Assembly: GCF_001570605.1 (NCBI RefSeq)
Contig: NZ_BBXG01000004.1
Location: 586,411-650,410 of the forward strand
Direction: 5' to 3'
Origin: Herbidospora cretacea
GTDB taxonomy: Bacteria; Actinomycetota; Actinomycetes; Streptosporangiales; Streptosporangiaceae
Length of the DNA: 64,000 nt
The notes beneath the pieces were generated by a model that did not search any database, was not told the DNA's origin, and saw nothing but the letters and a program-made list of their open reading frames with translations. The translations under genes and the position numbers were made by a program. Shown here in pieces: positions 16,827 through 25,633 of the stretch (position 1 is its first letter; the number at the start of each line of letters is the position of its first letter).

Positions 16827-17895
16827 GCCGAAAAGCGGTACCCCGGGGGCGGGCCGGCGTCCGGCCCGCCCCGGCGGGGTGCTGCTGCGGTTCCTCGTCC
16901 GGCGGCTGGCGGCCGCCCTGCTGCTGTGCGTCGGCATCACGCTCGTGGCCTTCACCCTGACCCAGCTGGTCCCGGGCGATCCCGCCGCCGCCAACCTGGG
17001 GCAGTCGGCGGTCGACGACCCGGCCGCGGTGGCCGCGTTCCGCGCCAAGTACGGGCTGGACCAGCCCGTCCCGGTGCAGTACCTGACGTACATCGGCAAC
17101 GTGTTCCAGGGGAATCTGGGCGTGTCGCAGCAGAGCCACCGGCCGGTGGCCGAGGACCTGGCCGAGTTCGTGCCGGCCACGATCGAGCTCGCGCTGTTCG
17201 CGATCGTGCTGTCGCTCGTCGTGGGCGTCGCCCTCGGCGTCGTGGCCGCCGTCAACCGCGACCGCTGGCCCGACCAGGTGCTCCGGGTGGTCAGCCTGGG
17301 CGGGGTGTCCATGCCGACCTTCTGGGTCGCGCTCGTCGCGTTCTACCTGCTGTCGTTCAAGTTCGACCTGCTGCCGGGCACCGGACGACTGGATCCGGTG
17401 CTGAGCCCGCCGCCGTACACGACGGGCTTCTACTCGGTGGACGCGGCGCTGGCCGGACAGTGGGACGTCATGTGGTCGGCGATCGGCCACCTGGTGCTGC
17501 CCTCGCTCGTGCTGGCCGTCTACACGGTCGGCATGCTGATGCGCTTCAGCCGGGCCTCGGTGCTGGAGATCCTCGGCAACGACTACGTGCGCGCGGCCAG
17601 GGCCAAGGGCCTGCCCGAGCGGGTGGTCATCGTCCGGCACGTCCTGCGCCCCGCGATGGTCGCGATCATCACGGTGGCCGGAGTCGCCTTCGGCAGCCTG
17701 CTGTCGGGGGCCGTGCTGGTGGAGAAGATCTTCTCCTGGCCCGGCGTCGGCCAGTACGCCTATCGCAGCGCGGTCAACCTCGACCTGCCCGGCATCATGG
17801 GCGTCAGCATCGTCGTCGCCGCCGTGTACATCCTCATCAACCTGCTCGTCGACCTGCTGTACGGGGTCATCGACCCGAGGATCAGGCTCTCATGA
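16813..17895 (+). CDS. Peptide-type ABC transporter permease (DppB-like)
   Basis: A 360-residue inner-membrane permease. The first membrane helix (about 25-52) is followed by the family motif LTQLVPGDPAAANLG and the GLDQPVPVQYLTYIGNVFQGNLG loop. The EAA-type coupling motif is in ARAKGLPERVVIVRHVLRPAM. The C-terminal end ids LYGVIDPRIRL is typical of DppB. The start is a GTG overlapping the binding-protein stop by 14 bases; the predicted cytoplasmic N-terminal tail is rich in Pro/Arg, so a later start is possible. Confidence 0.93.
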   Translation: MSSAKPKSGTPGAGRRPARPGGVLLRFLVRRLAAALLLCVGITLVAFTLTQLVPGDPAAANLGQSAVDDPAAVAAFRAKYGLDQPVPVQYLTYIGNVFQGNLGVSQQSHRPVAEDLAEFVPATIELALFAIVLSLVVGVALGVVAAVNRDRWPDQVLRVVSLGGVSMPTFWVALVAFYLLSFKFDLLPGTGRLDPVLSPPPYTTGFYSVDAALAGQWDVMWSAIGHLVLPSLVLAVYTVGMLMRFSRASVLEILGNDYVRAARAKGLPERVVIVRHVLRPAMVAIITVAGVAFGSLLSGAVLVEKIFSWPGVGQYAYRSAVNLDLPGIMGVSIVVAAVYILINLLVDLLYGVIDPRIRLS

Positions 17896-18728
17896 CGACT
17901 GGATCCCGCACCCCGTGGCGGCAGCCCCTGGCTCTGGTCGGCGCCGCCTTCGTCGTGCTGTGGGTGCTGGTGGCGCTGCTCGCCCCCGTGCTCGCCCCCT
18001 ACGGCCCGCTCGACCAGATCGCCGACAAGCTGCTCGAACCGTCGGCGCAGCACCTGTTCGGCACCGACCAGCTCGGCCGCGACGTGCTCAGCCGGGTCGT
18101 CTACGGCGCGCAGGTGTCGCTGCCGCTGGCGTTCCTGCTCGTCGCCCTCTCGGCGGTGATCGGGTCGGTCGTCGGCGCGGTGGCCGGGTTCTTCGGCGGC
18201 TGGGTCGACGGCACGCTCATGCGGCTGGCCGACCTGGTGTTCGCCTTCCCCGGCATCATCCTGGCCATGGCGGTCGCCGCCGCCCTCGGCCCCGAGCTGC
18301 GCAACGCCGTGCTCGCGGTCGTCGTGGTGTCCTGGCCCTCCTACGCCCGGCTGGTGCGCGGCCTGGTCATGTCGGCCCGCAACTCCGAGTACGTCGCCGC
18401 CGGGCGGCTGCTCGGCTCCTCGTCGGTCCGCACGATGATCGTCGACCTGCGGCCCAACGTCGCCGGGCCGGTGCTGGTCATGGCGGCGCTCGACGTGGGC
18501 AACGCCGTGCTGCTGCTGTCGGGCCTGTCGTTCCTGGGGCTCGGCGCGCAGCCGCCCATGGCCGAGTGGGGCTCCATGGTGGTGTCCGGGATGGACTACT
18601 TCGACCTGTGGTGGCTGTGGCTGTATCCGGGCCTGTCCATCCTGACCGTCGTGCTCGCCTTCAACTTCGTCGGAGACACGCTGCGGGACGCCCTCGATCC
18701 GCGCACCGCGCGTGCGATCAGGGGGTGA
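17892..18728 (+). CDS. Peptide-type ABC transporter permease (DppC-like)
   Basis: A 278-residue permease pairing with the DppB-like subunit. It has the N-terminal helix and APYGPLDQIADKLLEPSAQHLFGTDQLGRDVLSR, the hallmark stretch of DppC proteins (shown here in two parts: APYGPL, then GTDQLGRDV). The coupling loop is VAAGRLLGSSSVRTM, and the C terminus ends DTLRDALDPRT. The ATG overlaps the upstream stop as ATGA. Confidence 0.94.
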   Translation: MTTGSRTPWRQPLALVGAAFVVLWVLVALLAPVLAPYGPLDQIADKLLEPSAQHLFGTDQLGRDVLSRVVYGAQVSLPLAFLLVALSAVIGSVVGAVAGFFGGWVDGTLMRLADLVFAFPGIILAMAVAAALGPELRNAVLAVVVVSWPSYARLVRGLVMSARNSEYVAAGRLLGSSSVRTMIVDLRPNVAGPVLVMAALDVGNAVLLLSGLSFLGLGAQPPMAEWGSMVVSGMDYFDLWWLWLYPGLSILTVVLAFNFVGDTLRDALDPRTARAIRG

Positions 18729-19705
18729 CCGTGGGAACGCTACTGGAGGTCGAGGACCTCACCGTGTGGCTCGCCACCAGGAACGGCCCCCGCAAGGCCG
18801 TCGACGGCCTGTCGTTCCGGGTCGACTCCGGCGAGGTCTTCGGCATCGCGGGGGAGAGCGGCAGCGGCAAGACGATGACCGCGATGGCGCTGCTCGGCCT
18901 GCTCCCGCACGCCGCCAGGACCGGCGGCCGGGCCGTCTTCGAGGGCCGCGACCTGCTGGCCATGAAGCCGCGCGAGCTGCGCGACGTGCGCGGGCGCAGC
19001 ATCGCGATGGTGTCGCAGGACCCCTCCACGAGCCTGCACCCGATGCTCAGCATCGAGACCCAGGTGACCGAGCACATGCGCCACCACCTGGGCATCGGCA
19101 GGTCGGAGGCGCGCGGCCGGGCGGTCGAGCTGCTGTCGACGGTACGCATCCCCGACCCCGAACGGGCGCTGGGGGCCCACCCGGCCCAGTTCTCCGGCGG
19201 CATGCGCCAGCGCATCGCCATCGCCGTGGCGCTGGCGTGCGAGCCCCGGCTGCTGCTGGCCGACGAGCCGACGACCGCGCTCGACGTCACCGTGCAGGCG
19301 GGCATCCTGCGGCTGCTCGACCGGCTGCGGCGCGAGCGCGACCTCGCGGTCGTCGTGATCACCCACGACCTGGGCGTGATGTCGGCCGTGGCCGACCGCA
19401 TCTGCGTCATGTACGGAGGCCGCACCGCCGAGGTCGGCCCGCGCGAGACCGTGCTGACCCACCCCCGCCACCCCTACACCCGGGGCCTGCTCGACGCGCT
19501 GCCCCACCCGGAGGGCGGGGCGGCGGCGCTGCGGCCGATCCCGGGCAGCCCGCCGTCGCTCGGCGCGGTGCCCGACGGCTGCCCGTTCCACCCGCGCTGC
19601 GCGTTCGCCGTCGACTCCTGCCGGGTGGACCGCCCCGAGCCGGTCCTCATCGGGTCCGATCACCGGCTGGCCTGCCCGCCCGACCCGCTGGGAGAGTCCG
19701 CATGA
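18725..19705 (+). CDS. Peptide-type ABC transporter ATP-binding protein (DppD-like)
   Basis: A 326-residue ATPase. Walker A is GESGSGKT, the Q-loop SQDPSTSLHP, the signature FSGGMRQR, Walker B LLLADEPTTALD and the H-loop ITHDLG. The C-terminal oligopeptide-transporter extension with Cys-rich GCPFHPRCAFAVDSC is present; in some relatives this region binds an iron-sulfur cluster. The start is a GTG at 18725 overlapping the DppC-like stop (GTGA); another GTG follows two codons later. Confidence 0.94.
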   Translation: MTVGTLLEVEDLTVWLATRNGPRKAVDGLSFRVDSGEVFGIAGESGSGKTMTAMALLGLLPHAARTGGRAVFEGRDLLAMKPRELRDVRGRSIAMVSQDPSTSLHPMLSIETQVTEHMRHHLGIGRSEARGRAVELLSTVRIPDPERALGAHPAQFSGGMRQRIAIAVALACEPRLLLADEPTTALDVTVQAGILRLLDRLRRERDLAVVVITHDLGVMSAVADRICVMYGGRTAEVGPRETVLTHPRHPYTRGLLDALPHPEGGAAALRPIPGSPPSLGAVPDGCPFHPRCAFAVDSCRVDRPEPVLIGSDHRLACPPDPLGESA

Positions 19706-20643
19706 GCGCGCTGCTGGAGGCGACCGGGGTCGCCGTCGAATACCACCGGACCGGCGCGCCGCCGCTGCGCGCCGTCGACCACGCCGACCTGACCCTCGCC
19801 CGGGGCGAGATCCTCGGGCTGGTCGGCGAGTCCGGGTGCGGCAAGTCGACGCTGGGCCGCGCGGTCGTCGGGCTCCAGCCCACCGCCGCCGGGGAGATCC
19901 GCTTCGACGGCCGCCCGGTCGCGCCGCTCGGGCTGCGCCGCCGCCCGCCCGGCATGCGCGGGCTGCAGATGGTCTTCCAGGACCCGTACGCCTCCCTCAA
20001 CCCCCGCCGCCTCGTCGGCGACCAGGTCGGCGACGGGTACCTGCTCGGCGGGACGTCCAAGACCGAGGCCCGCCGCCGGGCCGGTGAGCTGCTCGAACGC
20101 GTCGGCCTCCCGGCCGACGCCGTCAAGCGCTACCCGCACGAGTTCAGCGGCGGCCAGCGCCAGCGCATCGCGATCGCCAGGACCCTGGCCGCCGAGCCGA
20201 GCTGCATCATCGCCGACGAGCCGATCAGCGCGCTCGACGCCTCGGCCCAGGCGTCGGTCGCCAACCTGCTGGTCGAGCTGGTCCGCGAGCTCGACATGGG
20301 CCTGGTCTTCATCTCGCACGACCTGTCGGTGGTGCGGCAGATCGCCGACCGCACCGCGGTCATGTACCTGGGCCGCGTCGTCGAGGTCGGGCCGACCCGG
20401 CAGGTGTGGTCGGAGCCCGCCCACCCGTACACCAAGGCGCTCATCTCGGCGGTGCCCCGGGCCGACGGCGCGGGCGTGCTGCCGGTCGAGCTGCCCGGCG
20501 ACGTGCCCGACCCCTCCCGGCCCCCCGGCGGCTGCCGGTTCCACCCGCGCTGCCCGGTGGCCCTGCCGTCGTGCGCGCACGACGACCCGCCGCTCACGAT
20601 CCTGCGGGACGGCCGGTCGGCCGCCTGCGTCCTGGCGAAGTGA
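19702..20643 (+). CDS. Peptide-type ABC transporter ATP-binding protein (DppF-like)
   Basis: A 313-residue ATPase, partner of the DppD-like subunit. Walker A is GESGCGKST, Q-loop FQDPYASLNPR, signature FSGGQRQR, Walker B IIADEPISALD and H-loop ISHDLSVV. The C terminus carries the GGCRFHPRCPVALPSC cysteine motif. The ATG at 19702 overlaps the previous stop. With the four preceding genes it completes a standard five-part importer. Confidence 0.94.
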   Translation: MSALLEATGVAVEYHRTGAPPLRAVDHADLTLARGEILGLVGESGCGKSTLGRAVVGLQPTAAGEIRFDGRPVAPLGLRRRPPGMRGLQMVFQDPYASLNPRRLVGDQVGDGYLLGGTSKTEARRRAGELLERVGLPADAVKRYPHEFSGGQRQRIAIARTLAAEPSCIIADEPISALDASAQASVANLLVELVRELDMGLVFISHDLSVVRQIADRTAVMYLGRVVEVGPTRQVWSEPAHPYTKALISAVPRADGAGVLPVELPGDVPDPSRPPGGCRFHPRCPVALPSCAHDDPPLTILRDGRSAACVLAK

Positions 20644-20677
20644 CCCTGTGGGAAGTGACCCTATGGAAGGACATCCC

Positions 20678-23017
20678 GTGCTCGCGGAGCTGACCGAGCG
20701 GTTCTGGGCCTGGCGGCTGGCCACCACGCCGCGTAGCCGCGACGACATCCCCCGGGTGGTCCGCCCCGCCGGGTGGCGCCCGGAGTGGGACGCCGTCACC
20801 GTCGAGGAGGACCGGCGGTTCCTGGCCGCGATCGAGAGCGACCTGGCGGCCGTCGCCCCGTCGGCGGACCCCGCCGTCGAGGTGCCGCGCCGGCTGCTCG
20901 GCTCGGCGGCCGCGCGGGCGCGCTGGGAGCTCGACGTCGTACGGAGCTGGCGGCGCGACCCCTGGTTCTACCTCGACCAGACCGTCGGCCACGTCTACGA
21001 CGCGCTGCTCGCGCCCGCCCCCTTCGACCCGGCCCGCAGCGCCGACCTGGTCGAACGGCTGCGCTGGATCCCCGGCACCCTCGCCACGGCCAGGGACAAC
21101 CTCGACGGCACCGCCACCCGTGAGTTCGCCGACCTCGCCCTGGCCGACAGCCTGGACGTCGCCGGCCAGCTCCGGACCGCCGTCGCGCTGCTGCTGCCGC
21201 ACCTCGACCCGGCCGTCCGCGACGACGCCACCGAGGCGGCCGAGGCGGCGGCGGTGGCGCTCGCCGATTGGCGGGCCTGGCTGACCGAGCGGCTGCCGTC
21301 CTTCGCCCCCCACCGGCCGGTCGGCGCGGAGGCGTTCGGCTTCTTCCTGCACCAGGTCGCCCTGCTGCCCTGGTCGGCGGACGAGATCCTCGCCCTGGCC
21401 GCCCAGGAGCGCGACCGCGCCGAGGCGTTCGAGCTGTTCGAACGGGCCAGGTCGGGCCCGCTCGAATGGCCGCCGCCCCCGGCGAGCGCCGAGGAGCAGA
21501 GCGCGGCCGAACGGGCCGCCGAGCTGGAGGTGCGCGCCTTCTACGAGGAGCGCGGCCTGCTGTCGCAGCCGCCGGAGCTGCGGCACTACCGGAACCTGCC
21601 CCGGCCCGACTACCTGGAGCCGCTGCGCTGGCTGGGCGTCAGCGACGACCTCACCGACGAGAACCGGCTCGACCAGGACGGCGTCAGCTACGTCCCGGTG
21701 CCCGGCCCCGACCTGCCCTACTTCTACCGGGCCAACGCCGCCGACCCCCGGGCCGGGATCATCCACGAGGGCGTCCACTACCAGCAGCTCGCGCTGACCT
21801 GGCGGCACCCCGACCCGGCCCACCGGCGCTTCTACGACTCCGTGCCCAACGAGGGCATCGCCTTCTACAACGAGGAGATGATGCTCCAGGCCGGCCTCTT
21901 CGAGGACGCGCCGCTCACCCGGGCCATCGTCTACAACTTCATGCGGCTGCGCGCGATCAGGGTCGAGGTGGACGTGCGCCTGGCGCTCGGCGAGATCGAC
22001 ATCGACGGCGCGGCCCGCATGCTGCACGAACTCGTCCCGGTCGACCTCGGCACCGCCAGGGAGGAGGCCGCCTTCTTCGCCGCGACCCCCGGGCAGGGGC
22101 TGTCGTACCAGGTGGGGAAGGTCCAGGTGACGCGCCTGCTGGCCGACGCCGCCCGCCGCGACCGCGACGGCTTCGACCTGCGCGCCTTCCACGACGCCCT
22201 GTGGTCCGACGGCAACATCCCGCTGGCCGTCCAGCGCCTGCACCTGCTGGGCGACGCGAGCGAACTGGAGAGGGCCGACGCCCTGGCGGGCGACATGCGC
22301 GCCTTCGCGGCCGAACTCCTCGACGCGATCACCTCCGGCGACGTCGACCGCCTCCAGGACCTGTACGCCGACGACATCCGCGTCTGGCACAACTACGACG
22401 GCGTCGAGCGGGACAAGGCCGAGAGCCTCGACGCGGTCCGCCTCATCGACGCCGGGATCGAGAACTTCCACGCCACCGACGTGCGCGTCGACCCGGTGCC
22501 CGGCGGCTACGTGCAGCGCTGCGTCTACCGGGGCCGCGACCGCGAGGAGGGCGCCGAGATGGCGGTCGACGCGATGATGCGCGTCGAGGTGCGGAACGGC
22601 CGGGTCACCCGGATCGAGGAGTACACCGACCCGGCCCAGGGCTCGGTCCCCTCGGTCACCCGGTTCAAGGACGGCTCGGGCTGGGAGGAGCAGGCCGGCT
22701 ACTCCCGCGCCGCCCGCGAGGGCGATCTCATCGCCGTGAGCGGCACGACGGCCGACGGCGCGGGCACCTACGCCCAGACCCTCGACGCCCTGCGCCGGGG
22801 TGTGGCGGCGGTGGAGGCCCTGGGCGGGTCGCGCGCGACCGTGTTCCGGACCCGCCTGCTGCTCACCCCCGACGCCGACTGGGAGGAGGCCGCGCGCGCC
22901 CACGCCGAGGTGCTCGGCGACGTGGCCCCCGCCAACAGCACCTATGTGGTCGGCGCGCTCATCGGCGAGGGCTTCCTGGTCGAGGTCGAGATCGACGCGA
23001 AGGCGGCCTGCGCGTGA
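20678..23017 (+). CDS. Fusion: DUF885 metallopeptidase-like, NTF2-like and RidA-like domains
   Basis: A 779-residue cytoplasmic protein read without interruption. Residues about 1-535 are DUF885-like with HEGVH (363-367) and NEG (391-393), a plausible zinc HExxH site with downstream Glu. Residues about 540-655 resemble the NTF2/SnoaL fold. Residues about 661-779 resemble RidA, but the usual PAR-T arginine is replaced (PANSTY), so deaminase activity is doubtful. The GTG at 20678 has GGAAGGA six bases upstream; an ATG at 20663 is the alternative. Placement behind the importer suggests it cleaves the imported compound. I know of no described protein with this domain order. Confidence 0.82.
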   Translation: MLAELTERFWAWRLATTPRSRDDIPRVVRPAGWRPEWDAVTVEEDRRFLAAIESDLAAVAPSADPAVEVPRRLLGSAAARARWELDVVRSWRRDPWFYLDQTVGHVYDALLAPAPFDPARSADLVERLRWIPGTLATARDNLDGTATREFADLALADSLDVAGQLRTAVALLLPHLDPAVRDDATEAAEAAAVALADWRAWLTERLPSFAPHRPVGAEAFGFFLHQVALLPWSADEILALAAQERDRAEAFELFERARSGPLEWPPPPASAEEQSAAERAAELEVRAFYEERGLLSQPPELRHYRNLPRPDYLEPLRWLGVSDDLTDENRLDQDGVSYVPVPGPDLPYFYRANAADPRAGIIHEGVHYQQLALTWRHPDPAHRRFYDSVPNEGIAFYNEEMMLQAGLFEDAPLTRAIVYNFMRLRAIRVEVDVRLALGEIDIDGAARMLHELVPVDLGTAREEAAFFAATPGQGLSYQVGKVQVTRLLADAARRDRDGFDLRAFHDALWSDGNIPLAVQRLHLLGDASELERADALAGDMRAFAAELLDAITSGDVDRLQDLYADDIRVWHNYDGVERDKAESLDAVRLIDAGIENFHATDVRVDPVPGGYVQRCVYRGRDREEGAEMAVDAMMRVEVRNGRVTRIEEYTDPAQGSVPSVTRFKDGSGWEEQAGYSRAAREGDLIAVSGTTADGAGTYAQTLDALRRGVAAVEALGGSRATVFRTRLLLTPDADWEEAARAHAEVLGDVAPANSTYVVGALIGEGFLVEVEIDAKAACA

Positions 23018-24024
23018 CGTACTCCCTGCGGGTCAACAACGACCTGGACATCCCCACCCTGGTCGACCTGGCGCAGCGGGCCGAACGCCACGGCTTCGAC
23101 CAGCTCTGGGTCTCCAACGACCTGTTCCTGCGCTCGGCCCCCGTACTGCTCGGCATCCTGGCCGCCAGGACCGAGCGGATCAAGCTCGGCGTCGGGATCA
23201 TGAACCCCTACTCCGTGCACGTCTCGGAGATCGCCATGATGGCCGCCACCATGCGGGAGGCCACCGGCGGCCGGTTCCTGCTCGGCGTCGCCGCCGGGTC
23301 GGCCGAGTTCCTCGGCTGGGCCGGGATCGGGCGTCCCCGCCCGCTGTCCAGAACCGCCGAGGCGGTCACCGTGCTGCGGGCCCTGCTCGGCGCCGAGGAG
23401 CAGCGCGGGGAACTGCCGGAATGGTTCGGTCCGCTGTCCGGGCTGCGGCTGCCGCCGGGCGATCCGGTGCCCGTGTACGTGGGTGCGATGAGCCCCAAGA
23501 TGCTCCAGATGGCCGGACGGCTGGCCGACGGCGTGCTGCCGCTGCTCTACCCGCCGGAACACTTCACCACCGCGCGGGGCGAGATCGCCAAGGGCGCCGA
23601 GGAGGCGGGGCGGTCGGTGGACGATCTCGACATCCCGGCCTGCTTCTGGGTGTCGACCGGCGGGGACGACGACCAGGCCCGGCTCGCCATGGCCGCCAAG
23701 ATCGCCTACTACGGGCCGTCGTTCGCGCCCTACCTGCTCGGCCGGGCCGGGCTCGCGGTCGAGGACTTCGGGCCGGTCACGGCCGTCCTGGAGCGCGACG
23801 GCCTCGACGCCGCCGCGCGCCTGGTCGACGACCGGATGCTGTCGCTCGGCATCACCGGGAGCACCGCCGACGTGGTCGGACGCTGCCTGTCGCTGCGGGC
23901 GGCGGGCGCCACCCACCTGTCGTTCGGGCCGCCGCTCGGCCCGGACCTGCGGGAGGCCGTGGAGAAGCTCGGCAGCGAGGTCCTGCCGGCCCTCCGCGCC
24001 GACGAGGGGAGCCGATCTTCATGA
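23014..24024 (+). CDS. LLM-class flavin/F420 oxidoreductase
   Basis: A 336-residue luciferase-like TIM barrel. Recognisable elements are RAERHGFDQLWVSND, RTERIKLGVGIMNPYS, GGRFLLGVAAGSAEFLGW and VPVYVGAMSPKMLQMAGRLADGVLP. It resembles methylene-tetrahydromethanopterin-reductase-type members more than two-component alkane monooxygenases. The GTG at 23014 overlaps the fusion-protein stop (GTGA), so the genes are translationally coupled. It is the second LLM gene of the regulated locus; whether F420 or FMN is used cannot be read from the sequence. Confidence 0.9.
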   Translation: MTYSLRVNNDLDIPTLVDLAQRAERHGFDQLWVSNDLFLRSAPVLLGILAARTERIKLGVGIMNPYSVHVSEIAMMAATMREATGGRFLLGVAAGSAEFLGWAGIGRPRPLSRTAEAVTVLRALLGAEEQRGELPEWFGPLSGLRLPPGDPVPVYVGAMSPKMLQMAGRLADGVLPLLYPPEHFTTARGEIAKGAEEAGRSVDDLDIPACFWVSTGGDDDQARLAMAAKIAYYGPSFAPYLLGRAGLAVEDFGPVTAVLERDGLDAAARLVDDRMLSLGITGSTADVVGRCLSLRAAGATHLSFGPPLGPDLREAVEKLGSEVLPALRADEGSRSS

Positions 24025-25259
24025 ACTCGACCGTCCTGACCGGCTGCACGGTGGCCGACGCCCGCGTCCTGGACGGCGTCGCCCCGCTGCGGGACGCCGC
24101 CGTGTGGGTCCGCGGCGACCGCATCGCCGCCGTCGGCCCCGCCGACGAGATCCTGGCCCTGGCCGGGAGCGACCACCCGCGCGTCGACCTAGGCGGCGCC
24201 TTCCTGACGCCCGGCCTGGTCAACATGCACACCCACCTGTCCCTGTCGCTGCCCGGCGAGGGCGGCGACGCGGTCAAGAACCTCGGCCCGCACGACCTGG
24301 CCCACTACATGGCCGACGGCGCGCGCCGGACCCTGCTCTGCGGGGTGACCACCGTGCGCTGCGTCGCGGAGAAGGACCACGCCGACTTCGCGCTGCGCCG
24401 CGCCATCACCGCGGGCCGCGTGACCGGCCCGCGCGTTTTCACGGCCGGACGCGCCCTGGTCTCCACCGGCGGCCACGGCCACGAGGGCACCGACACCCTG
24501 GAGTGCGACGGGGCCGACGGCTTCCGCCGGGGCGTGCGCGCACAGGTCAAGGCCGGCGCCGACCTGATCAAGGTGATGATCTCCGGCGGCATCGCCGGCG
24601 AGCACGAGGACATCCACACCCGCCAGCTCTTCACCGACGAACTGGCCGCCGTCATCGAGACCGCCCACGCCTGGGGCCGCAAGGTCACCGCCCACGCGGG
24701 CCCCGCCCCCGTCATCGCCGAGGCGGTGGACCTCGGCCTGGACTGCGTCGAACACGGCTACCAGCTCACGCCCGAGGTGGTCGCGGCGATGGCCGCCCGG
24801 GGCACCGCGCTGGTGCCGACCCTGCTGGTCACCCGCTGCAAGGCGTTCTTCGACGAACTCGGCGTGCCCGAGTGGATGCAGCGGCGCTCGCTCGGCGCGG
24901 GCCCCCGCCACCTGGAGAGCTACACGATGGCCCTGGCGGCCGGGGTGGAGGTGCTGCTCGGCAGCGACATGCCCCCGTTCTGGCACTTCGAGGGCACCAA
25001 CGCCACCGTCCGCGAACTGGAGCACATGTCCGACGCCGGCCTGGGCCCCGCCCGGGCGCTGCACGCCGGGACCCTGGGCCCGATCCGCTGGCTGGAGGCG
25101 GAGCCGGACCTCGGCACCGTCGAGCCGGGCAAGTACGCCGACCTGATCGCCATGGACGCCGACCCGCTGGAGTCGACGTCGGCGTTCCGGGGGGTGCGCT
25201 GGGTGATGTCCGGCGGCCGGATCGTCCGCGACGACCGGAACGGGGGGACCCTCTCATGA
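24021..25259 (+). CDS. Amidohydrolase (prolidase/imidazolonepropionase-like)
   Basis: A 412-residue amidohydrolase-superfamily enzyme with a complete binuclear metal site: His70 and His72 (NMHTH), bridging Lys184 (LIKVMISGG), His225 (TAHAG), His245 (VEHGYQ) and Asp316 (LLGSDMPP). The C-terminal GKYADLIAMDADPL is typical. Close family types include zinc dipeptidases that release proline or other residues. With a peptide importer upstream, cleavage of an amide or peptide bond is a reasonable inference. The ATG at 24021 overlaps the LLM stop. Confidence 0.9.
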   Translation: MNSTVLTGCTVADARVLDGVAPLRDAAVWVRGDRIAAVGPADEILALAGSDHPRVDLGGAFLTPGLVNMHTHLSLSLPGEGGDAVKNLGPHDLAHYMADGARRTLLCGVTTVRCVAEKDHADFALRRAITAGRVTGPRVFTAGRALVSTGGHGHEGTDTLECDGADGFRRGVRAQVKAGADLIKVMISGGIAGEHEDIHTRQLFTDELAAVIETAHAWGRKVTAHAGPAPVIAEAVDLGLDCVEHGYQLTPEVVAAMAARGTALVPTLLVTRCKAFFDELGVPEWMQRRSLGAGPRHLESYTMALAAGVEVLLGSDMPPFWHFEGTNATVRELEHMSDAGLGPARALHAGTLGPIRWLEAEPDLGTVEPGKYADLIAMDADPLESTSAFRGVRWVMSGGRIVRDDRNGGTLS

Positions 25260-25633
25260 CCGTCTCCGACGTCGCCGCCGCCCTCGACGACATGTACGAC
25301 GCCTTCCTGGCCGGTGACCGCGCCCGGTTCGACAGCCACCTCCACCCGGAGGTGACCACCTGGGAGACCCACCTGCCCGGCCCTCTGCGCACCCGCGCGG
25401 AACTCGACGCCTACCGCGCCGAACGGGACGCCGCCGGGCCCCGGCCGCCGCTGGAGTCGCTGACCACCGGCGAGATGCGCGTCGACGTGTGGGGGGACAC
25501 CGCCGTGGCCCGTTACGTGCTGGTCGCGGTCGCGCCGGGGGAGGAGCCCGAGCACACCCGGGTCACCGACGTGCTGCGGCGGTCGCCGACCGGCTGGGCC
25601 ATCGTCCACCACCACGCGGAACTCGTCCGTTAG
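25256..25633 (+). CDS. NTF2-like/SnoaL-like small protein
   Basis: A 125-residue single-domain protein of the nuclear-transport-factor-2-like fold: a helical start (DMYDAFLAGDRARFDSHL), a WETH beta segment and a final strand GWAIVHHHAEL. The fold serves as enzyme, ligand carrier or stabiliser. It ends the operon and its stop overlaps the opposing histidine-kinase stop by four bases. An NTF2-like domain is also built into the fusion protein of the same operon, so this may be a second copy of the same function. Confidence 0.85.
   Translation: MTVSDVAAALDDMYDAFLAGDRARFDSHLHPEVTTWETHLPGPLRTRAELDAYRAERDAAGPRPPLESLTTGEMRVDVWGDTAVARYVLVAVAPGEEPEHTRVTDVLRRSPTGWAIVHHHAELVR

Noticed and set aside
20663..20677. 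ATG at 20663 as start of the fusion protein
   Set aside because: Kept only as an alternative: the ribosome site GGAAGGA fits the GTG at 20678 and lies inside the would-be coding start of the longer form.
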